19,455 nt of DNA from Terfezia claveryi. Taxonomy: Eukaryota; Ascomycota; Pezizomycetes; Pezizales; Pezizaceae. Location: NCBI GenBank assembly GCA_015179025.1, contig WHUX01000559.1, forward strand, positions 1 to 19,455. Direction: 5' to 3'. Shown one piece after another: positions 16,738 through 19,455 of this stretch. The notes under the pieces are model-generated. The model ran no database searches, was not told the DNA's origin, and saw only the letters and a program-made list of their open reading frames with translations. The stretch's first letter is position 1; each line of letters starts with the position of its first letter. Made by a program: the position numbers and the translations under genes.

Positions 16738-17696
16738 CTAATATGAAAAACTGGGTGAGTTTTGCCTGTAGCTTGGGGGAAGCTCTAACTTATAGGCATA
16801 AGTGCCAATAAGCCGTTTAATTCTAAACTTCCCTCGTAACTTGTAGTCAAGCTTCTTGGTCGGACGCCTTGTTTTGATGTTCTTTGCATTGACCATAACC
16901 CAATCTCCCACTTTGAATGTTGGTTCCTTCTCTGCTACCTTGAGATTGTAGTATTTGGACATCCGGTCCTGCGCTGCCTTCATGTTCTCCCTCATAGCCT
17001 CTCTCATTGCGTCCAAGGTTTCGACTGTCTTGACTGCCTCAGGGTTGTTTGATTCAGTTGAGGCTTCGGTTGGGTTCTGGAAATTATTTTCTGGGTGTTG
17101 AGCATATGCGGCAAAGAATGGTGTGAGTTTGGTACTAGAATGGACAGTGTTATTATAACAGAACTCGGCAAATGGTAATAACTCGACCCAGTCATCCTGA
17201 TCCCAACAGCAATACGTCCGTAGATAATGCTCAAGGGTCTGGTTGACTCGTTCAGTTTGACCATCAGTCTGGGGGTGATATGCCGAGGACTTATCCAATT
17301 CAACTCCTAATAACCGCATTACCTCCATCCAAAAGAACTTGTAAACACCGAATCCCGATCCGAAACAACCCTCTTTGGTAATCCGTGCAGCCTCCAAACC
17401 TCCTTGACAAATATCCCAGCCAACTCTTTTGCCTTCCGGTTCTTTAAGGGAATGAAATGTGACATCTTAGTAAACCTATCAACAATAACCCAGATCTGAT
17501 TATACCCTTTGACTGGCGGTAAATCAGTGATGAAATCCATCGAAATGTGTTCCCACGGCCTATAGGGGATTGGAAGAGGTACGAGCTTGCCATATTTCTT
17601 GTGTCTTGCTGTCTTGTTTCTTTGGCAAGCATCACATGTGCGAACGTAGTTTCGTACCCAGTCTTCCATATTAGGCCAGTAGTAATTTCGTTTCAT
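16738..17696 (-). pseudogene. Element 1 pol: integrase, frameshifted but catalytic triad present
   Basis: Frame 17696-17319 holds NYYWPNM, the zinc cysteines TCDAC (residues 20-24), Asp54 (MDFITD) and Asp113 (SDRDSVF). A one-base deletion (AAAAG for AAAACG of element 2) near 17334 moves the reading to frame 17397-16738. There the catalytic Glu is kept (QTERVNQTLEHYLR, residue 49), followed by the C-terminal integrase region (VGDWVMV, GKFRIKRLIGTYAYKLELP). All three acidic residues survive, split over two frames. Confidence 0.87.
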
Positions 17697-18500
17697 AGCT
17701 CGAGGGTTTTGTCACGTCCGAAATGACCTGCAACTTTAGCATCGTGACACTGGAAAGCCACTTTCAACTTAAGGGAGTTGTTGTCAGGTATATATAGGCG
17801 ACGTTCATAGGTTACCATGTCATCTTCTAAACCGTAATGATCGAGTCCAGGGTACTCCTTGCCAAACTTCAACGCGTTCCGAATCCCTAACCACTTGTCA
17901 TCCTTGAGGCCAGCCTCTAGGATCTCTTTGACCAACTTGATTCTTCGTTTGTGAGGCCTTCACTGCCATAATACGGCGCGTTACTAGACTCTCCTCACTT
18001 GTTCCTAGTTGGAATTGACCAGGCTTGAACATCCGAATCGTGTGGTCCTGCTTCTCTCCCCCTCCTTCGAGGTCAGGATCAACCTGACGAGAAAGCGCAT
18101 CTGCTTTGCCATTTTTATCACCTGGGCGGTAGATGATTCTAAAATTAAACTGGCTTAGTATTTCCGCCCATCTGGCCTGCCTTCGATTGAGTATCTTAGT
18201 GGAATTAAAGTACTCAAGGTTCTTGTGATCCGTATACACAATTATCTCCTCCGGGGCACCCATGAGAAAATGTCTCCATTCCTGGAAACAATTAACAATT
18301 ACGACCATTCTTTGTCATGGACATCGTAATTAAGTTCTGCTGGATAAAGCGTTTCGAATAGTACGCTACTGGGTGCCAACGACCATCTGGTTCTTTTTGG
18401 GATAGAATACCAGCTTTGCTAGATCAGACGCGTCTGTCTCGATCATTTTGGTCGTTCTGGTGATAATGGCATAGTATTGGAGCGGTAGTGAACCTATATT
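17693..18500 (-). pseudogene. Element 1 pol: RNase H, linker and start of integrase zinc finger
   Basis: Frame 18308-17898 gives the middle and end of RNase [43 protein letters not shown] (contains the last catalytic Asp). It spans the intact site that the fold-back hit in element 2. Frame 17935-17693 continues with a linker and the histidine part of the integrase zinc finger (GHFGRDKTLEL). Upstream, 18309-18500 aligns with element 2's ETDASD region but has at least four one-base deletions, so no frame survives there. Confidence 0.83.
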
Positions 18501-18505
18501 TTAAC

Positions 18506-19455
18506 TCATCGAAGGCCTGTTGACACTGCTGTGTCCAGTTCCAGGAACTCCATTGTGCTTAGTGTCTGAATCGGCAAAGCCAAACTACTAAAGCCTTGAA
18601 TAAACCGGCGATAGAAATTAGCAAAACCAATAAACCTCTGCACTTCTTTGACGTTCCGAGGAGCCTGCCAGGCGAGGATGTCCTCGACTTTCTTCTGCCC
18701 CATTTGTATCCCCTTTGTACCTACTTTAAATCCCACGAATTCGACTTCTGGGACATGGAAGATACACTTGTCTATGTTGACACAAAGGTTATTCTCCGTT
18801 AGTTTCTGCAGCACCCAACGGACGAGCTCGACATGTTCTTCCTCTGTTTGGGTATAAATGAGGATATCATCAATATATACAACTATTCCTCGGTCAATTC
18901 GTTCTGATAGAATATTGTTAACATGTCGCTGGAAAACAGATGGCGCATTAGTTAGCCCAAAAGGCATAACTGTATATTCGTATAAGCCATATCTTGTCTT
19001 GAATGCTGTTTTCCACTCGTCTCCGGCTGCTATTCTGAGTAGGTTAAACCCGAGTTTGAGATCGAGTTTGGAGAAAACCTGTGAAGTACCAACTTGTTCC
19101 ATTAGGGTAGTCATAAGTGGTAGGGGATACTTGTCTTTTTTAGTTATGGCATTGAGCCCTCTATAGTCTACGACTATTCTGAGCTTGCCATTTGGCTGTT
19201 TGGCGAAGAATATAGGAGCGCCAGCACTGCTTTTGCTCGGTCTTATCTTGCCGGTTCGGAGCATCTCATCTAGGTATTCTTTGAGAAGCTCCAGTTCATT
19301 AGGGGAGAGGGGGTATAGTTTTCCTGACGGGGGACTCTTTCCTTCTTCTAACTCAATAGTCATGTCTTGTGGACCGTGCGTGGAAGGGCGATTGCAACTC
19401 CTTTCCAAAGATTTTTACAAAATCCCTGTACTGTGTTGGCAATCGATCAGCAAGT
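18506..19455 (-). pseudogene. Element 1 pol: reverse transcriptase, nearly full length
   Basis: One 300-codon frame (19408-18506) covers the whole catalytic core: KLRIVVDYRGLN (residues 75-86), FSKLDLKLGFN (112-122), MPFGLTNAP (148-156), VVYIDDILIY (176-185, the catalytic Asp pair) and RFIGFANFYRRF in the thumb. Three codons that are stops in element 2 are intact here (CAA, CGA, TGG). Upstream, 19409-19455 is the connector to protease; a two-base deletion relative to element 2 near 19385 breaks the link. The enzyme would copy the element's RNA; as read the polyprotein cannot be made whole. Confidence 0.9.

Larger units (their letters stand above)
14764..19455 (-). mobile_element. Element 1: Ty3/gypsy chromovirus-type retrotransposon, 5' part outside
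   Basis: Same family as element 2 and same orientation. Present are the 3' LTR, polypurine tract, chromodomain, integrase, RNase H and most of reverse transcriptase; protease, gag and the 5' LTR lie beyond 19455. Because its LTR ends precisely against element 2's gag-pol linker, it most likely inserted there. The 5 bases GAACT (14759-14763) would be the target duplicate. Element 1 has fewer stops but more single-base shifts than element 2. Confidence 0.82.

Overview
The window is a nest of transposable elements in a eukaryotic genome, almost certainly a filamentous fungus. Three things point there: Ty3/gypsy polyproteins ending in a chromodomain (chromovirus type), a candidate 71-base intron with GTAAGT donor and CTAAC branch motifs, and CpG-biased decay of the repeats. 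I see no rRNA or tRNA and no intact protein-coding gene. The genus cannot be read from the sequence; a transposon-rich ascomycete is a guess.

Layout. One LTR family (about 1.46 kb, ends TGTCACGGGG...CCCCGTGACA) occurs five times. Copy A (+ sense) runs from before the window to 3979. It is split by a 1.8-kb short LTR retrotransposon without pol genes (513-2330) and by a solo LTR of its own family in opposite orientation (2412-3875, target duplication TAGGA). From 3980 to 5226 lies about 1.25 kb of non-LTR sequence: a pyrimidine-rich stretch with a 58-base tandem repeat, and the minus-strand 3' end of an unrecognised spliced gene. Copy B (+ sense, 5227-6411) is broken at 6412 by a minus-sense Ty3/gypsy element. 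That outer element ('element 2') has its 3' LTR at 6412-7872 and its pol from 8120 up to 14763. A second, nearly parallel element ('element 1', 3' LTR 14764-16219, pol 16462 to beyond 19455) abuts it and probably sits inside its gag region.

Element 2's pol is cut between RNase H and integrase by a 2844-base insertion (9793-12636) with an 8-base target duplication and TAGTGTGCGCC ends. This has hAT hallmarks, but it carries no transposase. Instead it is one long fold-back: two similar inverted arms of about 1-1.5 kb carry a 23-base minisatellite of unequal copy number, around a core of 35-base repeats. Its left arm contains a 271-base MITE with TA duplications. This is the most unusual object in the window.

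Nothing here looks able to make a functional product. Element 2's pol has several stops, mostly explicable as CGA to TGA or TGG to TAG/TGA, and has lost the integrase catalytic glutamate. Element 1's pol has several single-base frameshifts. Apparent order of events: host gene region, then LTR copies A and B, then element 2 into copy B, then element 1 and the fold-back into element 2, then the MITE into the fold-back.
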